In this document: piece by piece, positions 27,855 to 37,044 of the stretch | Position numbering within the stretch: position 1 is the first letter of the stretch | How the letters are laid out: every line of letters begins with the position of its first letter | DNA from: Pythium myriotylum | Lineage: Eukaryota > Oomycota > Peronosporomycetes > Pythiales > Pythiaceae | Reading direction: 5' to 3' | Length of the DNA: 64,000 bases | NCBI GenBank assembly: GCA_023091665.1 | Contig: JALJCQ010000004.1 | Span: 62,001-126,000 of the forward strand | The notes under the pieces: generated by a model | The model's input: the letters and a program-made list of their open reading frames with translations, nothing else | What the model was told of the DNA's origin: nothing | The model's database searches: none | Made by a program: the position numbers and the translations under genes

Positions 27855-29292
27855 ATGAACCACCAGTTCTTGCTCGCTCTCGCCGCTGCTGCTGTGGCCT
27901 CAGCCTCGGCTGCCCCTCACGTCGACCACAACGTCCACCGCACGCTCCAGGCGAATGGTAGAGTGAACATTGTCGTCACCATGAAGGCCACGCCGTCCCG
28001 CGCTCTGCGTGAGCTTCAGTCATCGACGTTTGACTCTCGTGGTGAGAAGATCGAAGCGCTTGTCAATCGTCTTGACTCGCTCGCGGCCCAGAGCCAAAAG
28101 GAGATTGACGCTCTGCTTGTCAAAGAAGCTGGTGATCGTCTTTATGACGCCGAGCACCGTTCGTGGGCGTTGAACGCTCGCTTGATCAATGGCGCGACGA
28201 TTGAGTTGGTCGAGAAGCTGGTGACGCTTCCGGGTGTGGAGAGCATCCGCGAGCAGTTTGTCGCGGAGCTGTTGATCCCAGAGATCCAGGAGCAAACGTC
28301 GAGCGCCTCGAACTCGTCAATTGAATGGGGCGTTGATCGCATCCAGGCCCCGCGGCTGTGGGAAAAAGGAAACACTGGCCAGAACGTCGTGGTCGGCGTG
28401 CTCGACACCGGTGTACGCTGGACTCATCAAATCGTCCGTGATAGCTTCCGCGAGAGCTACAACTGGTACGACCCCAACAATCAGTCGGACCTGCCATTTG
28501 ACACACTCGGGCACGGCAGCCACGTTGCAGGAACCATCGCTGGTGCAAATGGATACGGCGTCGCGCCAGGAGCCAAGTGGATCGCTTGTCTCGGTTGCGT
28601 CGGCCGATCGTGTATCGAGTTCAACCTCGTCAAGTGCGGTGAGTTCTTCACGTGCCCGACGGACACTAAGGGCCAGAACAAGGACTGCTCCAAGGCTCCT
28701 CACGTCATCAACAACTCGTGGGGCGGAGGCGGTGGACGGCCCTGGTACCAACCAGTCGTGGATGCGTGGCAAGCTGCCGGTATCATCCCAGTCTTCTCGC
28801 AAGGTAACTCAGGTCCCAAGTGCGGTACCGCTGGTTCACCCGGCGACTACGCCAATGTGATCGGCGTCGGCTCGATGCTTCAGAACGAGACCTTGTCTGG
28901 CTTCTCGAGCCGTGGTCCCTCAGTGAAACGGCCGACGAAAGCCAGATATTTCTGCGCCTGGCTCCTTCATCTCGTCAGCTTGGAATGGCTCGGACTCGGA
29001 GCTCCGTAACATTTCGGGCACGAGTATGGCAGCTCCTCACGTGTCAGGAGCGGTCGCGTTGCTTCTCTCGGCTGAGCCTTCGCTCAAATACAACGATATC
29101 TACACTCGATTGACTACGACGACCGACCAACGCAACTTCTTGCCATCGCTCTCGACTGGCCGTGGTGGCCAAGACACTTGTGGAGGCATTCCGGAGACTG
29201 TGTTCCCGAACAACCATTACGGCCATGGACGCCTCAACGTCTTGGGCGCGTCTCTAGGTGTCCGTCAGCCCCCAGCTACGACCTCAGCATAG
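27855..29292 (+). pseudogene. Subtilisin-like protease S8 (copy 3), frameshifted
   Basis: The frame from 27855 encodes a signal peptide, I9-like propeptide and most of the S8 domain, including D184 (GVLDTGVR) and H220 in GHGSHVAG (Ser for the usual Thr). At about 28938-28940 a run of three A's appears one base longer than in its paralogues. The frame then ends at 29009 before the serine. In the next frame the missing part resumes at once (DISAPG, SGTSMAAPH with the nucleophile, then STGRGGQDTCGG) and runs to a normal stop at 29292. One base is the only lesion, so this is either a very young pseudogene or a sequencing/assembly error in a homopolymer. The promoter motif is intact. Confidence 0.85.
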
Positions 29293-29369
29293 GTACTCCG
29301 CTATAAGGTATCGTAGCTCACAAGAAGCGGCTCAATAAACTTCACATTATCGTCATCATAGGTACTCCA

Positions 29370-29480
29370 CCTTGTTTTGTAGACGGTTTTGTCTGAATAT
29401 ATCTGCCGCAGATATATTCAGAGAAAACCGTCTACAAAACAAGGAAAAGCCCAGGCGCAGATTATCTGCGCCTGGGCTTT
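29370..29480. repeat. Two adjacent long hairpins
   Basis: Hairpin 1 (29370-29444) pairs 21-bp arms (29370-29390 with 29424-29444) and 13-bp inner arms (29393-29405 with 29409-29421). One mismatch interrupts about 36 pairs and the loop is only CCG. Hairpin 2 (29446-29480) has perfect 16-bp arms starting AAAGCCCAGGCGCAGA with a TTA loop. They sit between the convergent 3' ends of S8 copy 3 and the ankyrin-repeat gene. Bacterial-style termination is not expected here. A foldback element, small-RNA precursor or replication/assembly snapback are candidates. Confidence 0.85.
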
Positions 29481-29619
29481 CCGTACAAAAAACAGAAGTC
29501 TCTCCCGCCCACGAGAGTCTCAAACACGAATCAGTAGCTGCTTGCTTGGTGGGTCCGTTCGGCAAATCTTGAAATGAACAAAGGCAAAACGTCATCTCCC
29601 ACTATCGACCTACAAAGGA

Positions 29620-31254
29620 TTACTTCCGATTCAGTCCTTCCAAGAACTCGACTACCGTATGCTGTCCTCTTTGCTCGGCTCTTTGCATGGCCTTGGCGAA
29701 GCTCTCATCCCCCAACTTATCGATGACGTACTGAACCAACTCGAAGTTGCCTTTAAACGCAGCATACTCGATCGCATCGTCTGGAAAGGGAACCTCCATG
29801 GCTTCGTGGACATACCGGACCATCTCGAAATATCCCCAGCTGAGCAAGCACGGCATACACGTCACGGTGACCTTCGAGCCAAACCTCTTGTGAAGTCGTT
29901 CGATAAAAATCAATCGGTTTCCTTCAGCCTCGCAATTGATAAAGTTCTGGGATAGTGGTTCATCACGATGCTCGAGCAAATAATCAATCATCGCGGTGTT
30001 TCCAGTGCCTGAGGCTAAGCGGAGAGCAAGCTCACTTGATCGTTCATGTCGACCCTCGTGAAGAAGTTTCACGAGTTCAAGATCTCCAGTGGAGACAGCT
30101 AGATTTAGCTCGCTTTGGCTGCATGGGATACGTACAACATCTCGTAAGTAATGGGCTGCATCGAGGTGGCCATTCTGGAAAGTTGTAGAAATGAGGCCGT
30201 CCGCTTGCTCGATCGCCACGTTGTAGTTCTCGTGAAGGAACTTGAGGATATCGAAGTGGCCCTGTTTCGCCGCCTCCACAAGTGCGGAGCCGGAACAACC
30301 CTCAGTTCGGTGCGTATGCAAATACTTGATGACTTCGAAGTGACCGTTTCGAGCAGCTTCGTTCATTGCATAGACTGAACACCCTTCGCTGCGGTTCTCG
30401 TGGAGAAAACGTACCACATCGAGGTGTCCGCGACTTGCCGCATTATCCATAGCTCTGGCCGTGCACCCTTCGGTTCGTTGCTCATGAAAAAAACGAACCA
30501 TCTCCAAGTCTCCGCCTTCAGCTGCAGCGTTCATCGCTTCAGGAGTGCACCCTTCCGATCTCTGCGTGAGAAGAAACTGGACAATTTCCATGTGCCCGTT
30601 CCTCGCCGCTCCTTCTATCGCTCTAGTCGTACACGAATATCCTCGCTCATGGAGATATTTTAAGGTCTCCATGTTTCCGCAGGCTGCAGCGTAGTCCATG
30701 ACCTGAGGTATAAACGCGTCTGGCCGAAATGTGATCACCATGTCAAAAAGCTCGAGATCTCTCGCGCTCGCGGCTTCGATCAAACTGGACATGAAGCATT
30801 CACCGCAGCTTTCTGGGCGATGTGCTAGCAACCACTTTGCCATGTCGTAATTCTTGGCTAGCATCGCATAGGACAGTAACATCGGACTCCACGGTTTGCT
30901 ACTCGGAGTCCTTTGCGCATCGAGCCATAGAAGCACATCCAGACGCGAGTGCATTGCCGCGCAGATAGGCACATCGACTAACTGCACCAGCTTCTCGTTG
31001 ACGTATTCCTTCTGGTGCTTCATCGTGTAGAGCCGTTGCACGAACCGCAGCTCGCAGTCGCGCATGACCGCGTGCCAGAGTGAGCTTGGTGACATTGCCA
31101 TATAACGAGGATGCTCGTGGGTTTCGGAGTTGAATCGCTCATTTAACTCGTGGAAATATCCTGGGAGGCCTGGCAGGAAGGACGCTGCGTGCGCCACGAG
31201 CGAGCGGTCGCCCAACACACAGGCGGCGGGAGAGAGAGGCGAGCTGGCGTCCAT
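29620..31254 (-). CDS. Ankyrin-repeat protein
   Basis: An ankyrin-type protein of about 544 residues if it starts at Met 31254 (MDASSPLSPAACVLGD). The frame opens at 31314, but that codon lies inside a hairpin (31310-31337) and adds only a low-complexity extension. From about residue 110 to the end roughly a dozen 33-35-residue units recur. They have the core TPEAMNAAAEGGDLEMVRFF-type pattern: two helices, then a short turn often carrying EGC. The N-terminus (LGDRSLVAHAASFLPGLPG) resembles the F-box-like helix that starts many expanded oomycete ankyrin proteins. Repeats from the middle of the array are nearly identical, which suggests recent unit duplication. Partner unknown. Confidence 0.85.
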   Translation of the reverse strand: MDASSPLSPAACVLGDRSLVAHAASFLPGLPGYFHELNERFNSETHEHPRYMAMSPSSLWHAVMRDCELRFVQRLYTMKHQKEYVNEKLVQLVDVPICAAMHSRLDVLLWLDAQRTPSSKPWSPMLLSYAMLAKNYDMAKWLLAHRPESCGECFMSSLIEAASARDLELFDMVITFRPDAFIPQVMDYAAACGNMETLKYLHERGYSCTTRAIEGAARNGHMEIVQFLLTQRSEGCTPEAMNAAAEGGDLEMVRFFHEQRTEGCTARAMDNAASRGHLDVVRFLHENRSEGCSVYAMNEAARNGHFEVIKYLHTHRTEGCSGSALVEAAKQGHFDILKFLHENYNVAIEQADGLISTTFQNGHLDAAHYLRDVVRIPCSQSELNLAVSTGDLELVKLLHEGRHERSSELALRLASGTGNTAMIDYLLEHRDEPLSQNFINCEAEGNRLIFIERLHKRFGSKVTVTCMPCLLSWGYFEMVRYVHEAMEVPFPDDAIEYAAFKGNFELVQYVIDKLGDESFAKAMQRAEQRGQHTVVEFLEGLNRK

Positions 31255-31309
31255 TGGAGCGAGATTCGGGAAGTGAGACCGTGATGCTGAGGTTGGGGAA
31301 AGACCATGA

Positions 31310-31337
31310 GTCATAACAGTCTTTGAACTGTTATGAC
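31310..31337. repeat. Inverted repeat at ankyrin gene 5' end
   Basis: The perfect 11-bp arms GTCATAACAGT (31310-31320) and ACTGTTATGAC (31327-31337) are separated by 6 bases. It covers the upstream-most ATG of the ankyrin frame, which favours the internal start. Confidence 0.65.
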
Positions 31338-31725
31338 GTAATGACTCATTGCTGGAGGTTGGCTACACAAGGTTGAAAAGACAATTGTTTTCAGTATTCC
31401 ATGGCCTCCGTCAAAACCTCTCCAAGATCGCAGTTTGACCGTTGCTTTCAGGGAGGGCGCTCGTTAATTAGCCATTGAGGCGATGATGTGCTTGTCGAAA
31501 ACTGCGTCGTGCTATCACAAGAAATATTCTGGCCAAAATTCATGGCCATGCATAAGAACATTGGCTCGCCCAGCTGACTTCTCTCCTAGCCATGTTTGGA
31601 TCATTTCATCGTTTTCAGAGCTTGTCCTTCGTGTTCGTACCAGAATTCTTGCGACTGAAAGCAGGGAATGTGATGAATTAGTTTATCTAGTGCTATCAAG
31701 TATCCTAGCTAAATACACGTATATC
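31338..31725. other. Intergenic region
   Basis: No gene or recognised motif was seen between the ankyrin gene 5' end and the 3' end of the SMP-30-like gene. Confidence 0.4.
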
Positions 31726-32796
31726 TCAGCAATACCCACCATTGTAGTTGGGGTTGTCCGACATGAGCGCTGGGCCAACGGGAACCGCGATCCGCTTCAA
31801 GACGCCGTTCTTCTTGGCGTTTTCCATGCCGTCCTTGAGAATCGCGGCGCTGTCGCTGCTCTTCGACTCGAGAAAATACAAATAGTGGGTTCCGTCTGCG
31901 TGCGTGACCAATTGGCATGCAAAGACGCTGTCGGAGATGCCGTTGGCGCCAAAGCCGATGATCGAGACAATTTCCCCGCCCTCGCGGATCCGTAGTAACG
32001 CACCAGAGGTCTTATACAACCCGATCTGAGGCACGGCGACCCAGACGCAGCCTTCCGCATCAAGGCACATGCCGTCGACGGGGCACTTGACATTGGCCCA
32101 CACGCGCTGGTTCGTGAGCTTACCGCCTTCGCCAATCGTGAACGCTGTGATCTTGGATCCGTAAGTCTCGGCGACCAGTAGCGTCGAGCCGTCCGGCGTG
32201 ATCACCGATCCGTTTGGGAAAAAAATGCCCGTTGCATCTACATGGACAGATTGGTCCACATCGACTCGCACGATTGTCGTGGTGTACATGCTCAACGAGT
32301 TGACGAAGTCAAAGCCAAAGTTCCCGACGTAGGCCTGGCCAGTCGCGCTCACGACCATGTCATTCGCGCGGTACCGCACGAGCCCCGTGAGGTCAGCATA
32401 GACGCTGGCCGACTTGGTCGTCGTGTCCACAACAAGCACCTGGAACTTCTCCATCGACACGACCAGAAGTCTCCCGTCGGGCAGCCACCCGAGCCCCGCG
32501 ACAAAGTCATCGTGCTCAAACACGACCTCGTCGGTCTCGGTCGCGATATCATACCGGCGCACGAGCTTGCCGTACGTGTCGACATAGTAGAGCTTGTTCT
32601 CGCTCGCGCGGAAGCGCGGGCACTCGCCGTACGCGAGTCCTCGCGTGACGACCGTCGCGACGGGCTCGCTCTGCTCCTCGGTGCCGAAGTTGCGCTTGCT
32701 CCAGCGCCAGAGCCACTTGACCGGCAGCAGCGCGTGCGGCAGGTTCGGGATCGCCTTGGCGAAGAGCTTGCTCGGCGGCGTCGCCATGGCCGTCAA
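31726..32796 (-). CDS. SMP-30/gluconolactonase-like beta-propeller protein
   Basis: A 356-residue six-bladed propeller protein of the SMP-30/gluconolactonase/strictosidine synthase-like group. Diagnostic segments are GECPRFRASENKLYYVD (early blade), WLPDGRLLVV, RANDMVVSATGQAYVGNFG (the metal-binding Asn-Asp region), FPNGSVITPDGSTLLVAET, and VDGMCLDAEGCVWVA. Members are metal-dependent lactonases or sugar-acid hydrolases; the reaction here is not determined. A short N-terminal hydrophobic stretch (LPHALLPVKWLWRW) is not a clear signal peptide. Translation may start at 32796 or at the second ATG nine bases later. The gene diverges from TAF5, sharing a 308-bp promoter region with a CT repeat. 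Confidence 0.85.
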   Translation of the reverse strand: MTAMATPPSKLFAKAIPNLPHALLPVKWLWRWSKRNFGTEEQSEPVATVVTRGLAYGECPRFRASENKLYYVDTYGKLVRRYDIATETDEVVFEHDDFVAGLGWLPDGRLLVVSMEKFQVLVVDTTTKSASVYADLTGLVRYRANDMVVSATGQAYVGNFGFDFVNSLSMYTTTIVRVDVDQSVHVDATGIFFPNGSVITPDGSTLLVAETYGSKITAFTIGEGGKLTNQRVWANVKCPVDGMCLDAEGCVWVAVPQIGLYKTSGALLRIREGGEIVSIIGFGANGISDSVFACQLVTHADGTHYLYFLESKSSDSAAILKDGMENAKKNGVLKRIAVPVGPALMSDNPNYNGGYC

Positions 32797-33104
32797 ACCA
32801 GAAAATGCACTGCAACTCGCCTGCAGCGTGACTACTCGCTCGCTCCCCCATCACAGCACGTGCCGGCGTCAACGCTGTCGAGTAATCACGCCCAGCGCAA
32901 GCCAATCGCCGCCACGATGAGTTCCTCCTCTCTCTCTCTCTCTCTCTCTTGCGCGCGCCTTTCTCGCCCGGAGAGCTCCACTATTATAGCGTGGTCCACA
33001 CTAGTCCACCGGTCCGCTGAGGTGACGCGAAGGTCGCACGAAGGTCGTCCATAAAGGGGGGGGAGGCCGGGGCTTCCTCAGGAGCTACGAGCCACTCTCT
33101 CGCC
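32797..33104. promoter_or_regulatory. Divergent promoter region of SMP-30-like gene and TAF5
   Basis: A 308-bp spacer between divergent starts carries a (CT)n tract at about 32929-32950 and a G run at about 33056-33063. The G-rich tract sits about 42 bp upstream of the TAF5 ATG. No other motif was recognised. Confidence 0.5.
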
Positions 33105-35891
33105 ATGAACCTGGCCGACATGCCGACGTCCGGGGCGCCGCTGGGGCTCGGCGCCTCGCCGCGCGCCCTGCCAATGGACGTGGCGGCCGCGCTGGGCGGC
33201 GCGCCGTCGTTTCCGGCGTCGCGCGCGGCCTCGGGCGCTTCCTACAGCGCGCGCCACGCGACGCGGTCGATCGACAACGTCATGGACGAGCTCATGCGCC
33301 AGTACTTGGAGAAGCGAGGCTACAAGGTCGTGGCGCCCGGCTCAGCTGTCGCCGACGCCATGATGGCGAGCCCGCCGCTGCTCGCGCTCAACGGCGCGCA
33401 CGAGTACGCGAACGCGAACGGCGTGGACGACAGCGAGCGCCAGCGGTTTCTCGGCGCGCAACGGATAGACGGCGCCGTGTCGCTCGAGAAGTACGCGCAG
33501 CAGCTCGGGCTCTCGACCGAGTCGTGCGCGGCGAACCACATTGTACGTGTTTGGCGGTTTGACGTGGCGAGAGAGAGAGAGATAGGAGGGCTCACAAGGG
33601 TTGTTGCGCAGTTGTTCTACGGGCTCACGGGTGGAGACCCGACCGCGTTCACAGAGGCGTACGCCAAGCTCACGGACTGGATCTGCAACTCGCTCGACAT
33701 GTACAAGTACGAGCTCCACGCCGTGGCGTTCCCCGTGTTCGTGCACTGCTACTTGGACCTGCTCGCGAAGGGGTTCGTGGACGCGGCCAAGGAGTTTTTC
33801 GTTCGCTATGCGGCCGACCACATGCGACTCCACGTTGAGGAACTGCGGCAGCTCAGCCTGCTCTTCTCGCCCGACCATATCCGCGCAAACGAGTACGCGC
33901 AGCAGGTGCTGCACAGCAAGTTCAACGTCCACGTGAGCCTGCTCTCGTTCGAGCTGCTGAACGCGTTTCTGAGCCAGGAAAACCTTTTCCTTGTGCTCAC
34001 GGTCGTGAACGAACGTATTAATCTGATTGTGACGTCGAACCAGCCGGGCATGTTGCTGGAACAGCTCGAGGACGCAGCGACTGTCGATGGGATGCCTAGT
34101 CTGGCGCTCCGTGACGACCCGAGCAGTAATTATGAGACATCGGATGATGTCGCACGTGTGGTGGCTGCCTCTGAAGCCCCTAATGAGAGCGAGATCGGTG
34201 TACCCCTCACAACAGGGGATTACGATATGGAGTACATGGTAAGAGCAGCAGGAGGTGAGGGCGCGACGCTCGAGGATCTGCACGCTGTTCGAGTCAACTG
34301 GGGCGTCTTGCCACTGCGAAAGTTACCGCTGGAAAAGGACCCGGAAGGCGGTGCAGGTGACGAGAATGAGGGTAAAGGTGACGATGAAGGCGGTGCGAAC
34401 GGTAGTGGTGCTGCTGGTGGATCGGCTGAAGGTTCGGCAGACTCCAAGAAGAAAGGCACACTAGCGAATGGCACAAGCGAAAATGGCCCTGCCGACGGAT
34501 CAGCATCTGGGGCAGGAAAAAGTGGTGATAAGGCATCCGCGAAGGCTGGTGGAGCCGCAGACAAGTCGGTCACAACTGCAGATGCACAGCGAAAGGCGAA
34601 ACGCGTTCGTTCAGAAACAGAAACGGAACTGGATCGACGGAAAAGCGAGCTGGATGTGTTAGGACCCCTTCCGGACCGCAAAAATGCCTTCAACGCACAG
34701 ATTCTAGAGCGGCTCGTGCTACGGCAGCCCTCAGAGATGAAGAACCAAGCACTTGAAGACCTCAAAGTACGCGCGTCGCTGAGCAAGAGTAACTTGCCGT
34801 CGGCGCTGTGTTTCTCATTCGTCAATGCGGGCGGTGCCCACGTCAACAATATGTGCTTTAGCGAAGACGTGACGATGGTTGGCGCCTCATGCGATGATGG
34901 CTCTTTCCGTGTGTGGCGAAACGATGATCAACCGCTGGGTACAGCGAGAGGCACTGTTTATCAGGGTGACCTCACGGAGACCGACGAGGATGAGAAGACC
35001 GCGGTGTTGCGAGGGCACTCGAGTGCTGTTTACGGTGCTGATTTCTCTCCCGACAATCGATTCGCGATCACAAGTTCAGGGGACTCTACTGTTCGATTGT
35101 GGAGTCTCGCAGCCAAGAGCAATGTTGTTATTTACCGATCGCATGAAGGCTATCCAGTGTGGGACGTCCGCTTTGGGCGATACGGCTACTACTTCGCATC
35201 GTGCTCGATGGATCGCACGGCTAGGTTGTGGAGTACTGACCACATCACTCCACTGCGCATTTTTGCGGGGCATTTGTCGGATGTGGACTGCGTCGAGTTT
35301 CATCCTAATCACAACTATATTGCCACGGGATCGAGCGATAAGACCGTGCGATTGTGGGACATTCAGACAGGAAAGTGCGTCCGCATTTTTACCGGCCATT
35401 TCCATGGGGTGAGTAGTGTCGCCTTCTCGAGCAATGGGAGGTATCTGGCGAGTTCGGGCGAAGATCAATACATCAACATTTGGGATCTGCAAGCAGGCAA
35501 GCGACTGGAGACGTTGGTAGGCCATCGGTCGACAGTAACCTCGCTCAGTTTCAGCCAAGAGAGTACGATTCTCGCAAGTAGTGGTATGGATTCGACTGTG
35601 CGGCTATGGGACATGCAGTCTATCGTCGATAAACCGCTCCATTCAGTTGTTGCGCCTCCAACGCCCCATATTCGACAGACATCCACAACGTCGCTCCACG
35701 CGACGACGAGTTCCTCGAACTCAATTCGGCCGATCCATATGGTGCGCCCGAGCGCAGTGCAGGACTTGCCGCCGTCAAGGTTCCTGCTCAAGACGCTGCG
35801 CTCCAAGCAGACGCCAATCTATCGCGTTCAGTTCACGCCGCGCAACCTACTTCTGTCAGGAGGTGTGTTTATGCCAAAGGTCGAGGCATAA
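33105..35891 (+). CDS. TAF5: TAF5, TFIID/SAGA WD40 subunit
   Basis: The protein has a LisH-like helix (MDELMRQYLEKRGYKVV, about 60-76) and a TAF5 NTD2 region (GLTGGDPTAFTEAYAKL...FPVFVHCYLDLLAKG). A low-complexity Gly/Ser/Lys linker and a seven-bladed WD40 propeller follow (repeats such as GADFSPDNRFAITSSGDSTV and VEFHPNHNYIATGSSDKTV). TAF5 is the scaffold of TFIID and SAGA. The open frame contains a likely intron at 33543-33611 (GTACGT...GCAG, 69 nt, phase 0, no stop). It would otherwise insert 23 unrelated residues between NHI and LFYGLTGG; spliced, the product is 905 residues. A longer LisH to NTD2 spacing remains. Nuclear; essential in other eukaryotes. Confidence 0.93.
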   Translation: MNLADMPTSGAPLGLGASPRALPMDVAAALGGAPSFPASRAASGASYSARHATRSIDNVMDELMRQYLEKRGYKVVAPGSAVADAMMASPPLLALNGAHEYANANGVDDSERQRFLGAQRIDGAVSLEKYAQQLGLSTESCAANHIVRVWRFDVAREREIGGLTRVVAQLFYGLTGGDPTAFTEAYAKLTDWICNSLDMYKYELHAVAFPVFVHCYLDLLAKGFVDAAKEFFVRYAADHMRLHVEELRQLSLLFSPDHIRANEYAQQVLHSKFNVHVSLLSFELLNAFLSQENLFLVLTVVNERINLIVTSNQPGMLLEQLEDAATVDGMPSLALRDDPSSNYETSDDVARVVAASEAPNESEIGVPLTTGDYDMEYMVRAAGGEGATLEDLHAVRVNWGVLPLRKLPLEKDPEGGAGDENEGKGDDEGGANGSGAAGGSAEGSADSKKKGTLANGTSENGPADGSASGAGKSGDKASAKAGGAADKSVTTADAQRKAKRVRSETETELDRRKSELDVLGPLPDRKNAFNAQILERLVLRQPSEMKNQALEDLKVRASLSKSNLPSALCFSFVNAGGAHVNNMCFSEDVTMVGASCDDGSFRVWRNDDQPLGTARGTVYQGDLTETDEDEKTAVLRGHSSAVYGADFSPDNRFAITSSGDSTVRLWSLAAKSNVVIYRSHEGYPVWDVRFGRYGYYFASCSMDRTARLWSTDHITPLRIFAGHLSDVDCVEFHPNHNYIATGSSDKTVRLWDIQTGKCVRIFTGHFHGVSSVAFSSNGRYLASSGEDQYINIWDLQAGKRLETLVGHRSTVTSLSFSQESTILASSGMDSTVRLWDMQSIVDKPLHSVVAPPTPHIRQTSTTSLHATTSSSNSIRPIHMVRPSAVQDLPPSRFLLKTLRSKQTPIYRVQFTPRNLLLSGGVFMPKVEA

Positions 35892-36027
35892 GACACGCGA
35901 CGTGAGGAAAGCCTGTTTGGCAGTGGACCATACTACAGTAATTTTTCAGCTAGAAACAATACACCCTACTCTCGAGCCTGCGGCGAGACCGCGCTTCCGA
36001 GGTGTCGCTCATTCCACCATCTTGCAC

Positions 36028-36832
36028 CTACTTGCGATTGGAGGCTGTTGTAATCGCAAGCACTGTAGCTGCAACGCCAATCGCAGCAGCGGCAACGCGC
36101 AGCGCGAGCGTGGTCTGCTTCTCCAGCGCCTCAACGCGGTCCAACACAGCCGCAACCGAGCGCGCGGCGTACTTGCCCAGCACATCCGCCTCCAAGTTCA
36201 CGAGATCGCCGACCTTCTTGAGCGGAAGGATGATGCTGTTCTGCGTATGCGAGATGAGCATGATGTTGAACCAGCCTTCAACCGCGTTGACCTCGCAGAC
36301 CGTGAGGCTCGTGCCGTCGATGGCGATGTAGCCCTTGGGCACAATATCCTTGAGAATCGACGGCGGCGTGCTGATCTTGACCCAGAGCGAGTCGTGCTCG
36401 CGCGTGAACGAGAGGATCTTGCCCGTGCCGTCGACGTGGCCCTGCACAAAGTGGCCGCTGTTGCGCGCGTCGACGCCCATGCTTCGCTCCACGTTGACCT
36501 TGTCGCCCGTCTTGAGCTGGCCCAGGTTCGTGCGTCGCAACCTAAGAAATACAGATATGACGCCACGCATCTAGCATTTCCTTGCGGGCAATCACCACCA
36601 CGTACGTCTCCGGTGCGACGCCGAACGAGACGACGTCGCCGTTGATCTCGGTGGCCGTGAGGCACGTGCCGTTGACGGCGATCGAGCAGCCGATGTAGGC
36701 GCCTTCGAGCGCCACGACGACGCGCACGTCGAGCACCCAGCCGCGGCCGCGCTCGCCGTTCCAGAGCAGCAGGTCGTCGCGCTCGACCATGGCCACGACC
36801 GTGCCGATCTCCTCGATGATGCCCGTGAACAT
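36028..36832 (-). CDS. Riboflavin synthase with C-terminal hydrophobic tail
   Basis: Two exons: 36832-36606 and 36541-36028, joined by a 64-nt intron (36605-36542, GTACGT...TTAG) that splits a Thr codon. The 246-residue product has the two lumazine-binding repeats. Repeat 1 starts MFTGIIEEIG with IAVNGTCLT; repeat 2 has NSGHFVQGHVDG and IAIDGTSLTVCEV. It converts two 6,7-dimethyl-8-ribityllumazine to riboflavin and pyrimidinedione. Typical enzymes end near residue 200-215. This one continues with a coiled-coil-like helix (about 203-220) and a hydrophobic helix (about 221-241) with a short SNRK end, which looks like a tail anchor. Which membrane is targeted is not evident. Shadow frames on both strands were ignored. 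Confidence 0.9.
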
Positions 36833-37044
36833 GGCGGCGCGCTCGCTGTCTCGCTCGTGGTCTTCGAAGAGCTTCTCGACAAATGGGCTTGGATGTCATC
36901 AGAGGTGGTGGGAGCTGCTCATCGTACTCAGTTAAGGTAATCATGACAGAATGATGGTTCTATTGAGTAATCCTATGAATCGGGTTGGAGAGGGATGACA
37001 AATCTGTGACGTGGTACGGAAATGGAGATTGAGGATCAATATCA

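Noticed and set aside
29370..29480. Rho-independent terminators
   Set aside because: The hairpins have no U-tract and the genome is eukaryotic; they are reported as structure only.
31254..31314. N-terminal 20 residues of the ankyrin frame from the 31314 ATG
   Set aside because: That codon lies inside an inverted repeat and the extension is low-complexity; the internal Met is preferred, though transcript data could restore it.
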